The position numbers and the translations under genes are program-made. The notes under the pieces were generated by a model. It saw nothing but the letters and a program-made list of their open reading frames with translations. It ran no database searches and was not told where the DNA came from. A stretch of 64,000 nucleotides of DNA from Chamaelirium japonicum (taxonomy: Eukaryota > Streptophyta > Magnoliopsida > Liliales > Melanthiaceae), in the NCBI GenBank assembly GCA_947650365.1, contig CANTAL010000025.1, positions 1,364,001 to 1,428,000 of the forward strand, read 5' to 3'. This document shows positions 63,447 to 64,000 of this stretch, in pieces; the first letter of the stretch is position 1, and every line of letters begins with the position of its first letter.

Positions 63447-64000
63447 ACGATCCATTCTAATTCATTCGCTCGAATGTATCCATTCTAATTCATTCATACG
63501 ATCCATTCTAATTCGTTCATACGATCTATTCTAATTCGTTCGCACGATCCATTCTAATTCAATCGTACGATCTATTCTAATTCATTCGCATGATCCATTC
63601 TAATTCATTCATACGATCCATTCTAATTCATTCGTACAATCCATTCAATTTTATTCGTACGATGCAATCTAATTCATTTGCACAAATGTATCTATTCTAA
63701 TTCATTCATACAATGCGTTCTAATCCATTCATACGATCCATTTTAATCCATTCGTATGATCCATTCTAATTCATTCGCACGAATGTCACCATTCTAATTC
63801 ATTCGCTCAATCCATTCTAATTCATTCGTACGATCCATTCTAATTCATTCCTACGATCTATTCTAATTCATTCGCTCGAATGTATCCATTCTAATTCATT
63901 CGTTCGATCCATTCTAATTCATTCGTACGATCCATTCTAATTTATTCCTATGATCCATTCTAATTTATTCGTACGATCCATTCTAATTCATTCGCTCGAA
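63447..64000 (+). repeat. Forward block reaching the window edge
   Basis: Forward units with GATGCAATC, CAATGCGTTC and CCTACGATCTATTC markers; the array continues past the end. Confidence 0.93.

Larger units (their letters stand above)
1..64000. repeat. 23-bp satellite DNA array, both orientations, fills the window
   Basis: Every line of the window is made of a 23-bp unit whose core is TCATTCGTACGATCCATTC, or its reverse complement GAATGGATCGTACGAATGA. Near-consensus runs can be read at 41600-41700 (F) and 40340-40440 (R). The unit is itself built from CATTC/ATTC words, so it probably grew from a shorter simple repeat (inference). It contains CGTACG, which is self-complementary, and one GATC. 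F-strand consensus composition is 6 A, 9 T, 6 C, 2 G. No stretch longer than about one monomer fails to fit. I do not recognise it as a named satellite. Function is unknown; arrays of this kind are usually heterochromatic. Confidence 0.98.

Noticed and set aside
1..64000. Human satellite II/III (CATTC-rich) identity
   Set aside because: CATTC words are shared with that family, but the regular 23-bp unit with TAATTCATTCGTACGAT is not its known consensus as I recall it, and the nested inverted superunit does not fit. A library search with the monomer would decide.
1..64000. Centromere-protein-binding box or telomeric repeats
   Set aside because: I saw no CENP-B-box-like TTCG....A..CGGG pattern and no runs of TTTAGGG, TTAGGG, TTAGG or complements. 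The location on the chromosome stays unknown.
31560..64000. Strand switches as assembly or read fold-back artefacts
   Set aside because: Possible for single cases, but the same junctions recur with diverged flanks and inside repeated superunits, which artefacts would not do. Raw reads remain the proper test, especially for the small blocks (31714-31759, 43447-43461, 48980-48992).
1..64000. Replication origin or regulatory motif clusters (GATC, CGTACG spaced every 23 bp)
   Set aside because: These words are part of the monomer and recur simply because it is tandemly repeated; no local enrichment beyond that.

Overview
The whole 64 kb is one tandem-repeat (satellite) array. I see no gene, RNA gene, transposon, CRISPR array, telomere repeat or other unique sequence longer than about one repeat unit. 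The basic monomer is 23 bp, with the core TCATTCGTACGATCCATTC followed by a TAAT link to the next unit. A common 28-bp form carries an extra 5 bp, and rarer 31-, 19- and 13-bp forms occur. There are roughly 2,700 units, a length-based estimate rather than a count. On the strand called F here the consensus monomer has 6 A, 9 T, 6 C and 2 G (about 35% GC), so base skew shows the orientation of every stretch. The organism cannot be named from this. The size, the nested structure and the decay pattern at CpG sites suggest eukaryotic heterochromatin (centromeric, pericentromeric, subtelomeric or B-chromosome-like) in a species that methylates CpG. That is inference.

Left half (1-31559): long, orderly blocks forming a higher-order repeat (HOR). 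Superunit A is 1-11603, B is 11604-21692, and C starts at 21693 and is rearranged before it ends. A and B differ by five substitutions in the first ~660 bp I compared by eye, while monomers inside one superunit differ far more. Each superunit has three related F-strand subunits (about 3.05, 2.42 and 1.26 kb), then a reverse-oriented segment of about 2.4 kb, then about 320 bp of F sequence. The copies differ by clean unit-scale events: a 2,104-bp gain in A, a 692-bp tandem duplication in B, a ~434-bp loss in C, and a 2,018/2,041-bp tandem duplication in C.

Right half (31560-64000): a patchwork of about 43 alternating F and R blocks, from about 15 bp to 2.8 kb. Many strand switches sit on palindromes made from the monomer itself (CGTACG or TTCTAATTAGAA cores), including a perfect 36-bp palindrome at 43603-43638 and a 29-bp-arm hairpin at 60501-60573. 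Several switch points are not independent: the same F-to-R junction recurs five times and the same R-to-F junction four times, in both halves. A 181-bp cassette with a fixed order of variant monomers recurs at least nine times, in both orientations.

Nothing here works as a gene system. The parts act together as a turnover record: monomer variants are fixed into cassettes, cassettes into subunits and subunits into superunits, while inversion junctions are copied along with the rest. The most notable features are the frequent strand switching at self-palindromic hinges and the copying of those junctions.
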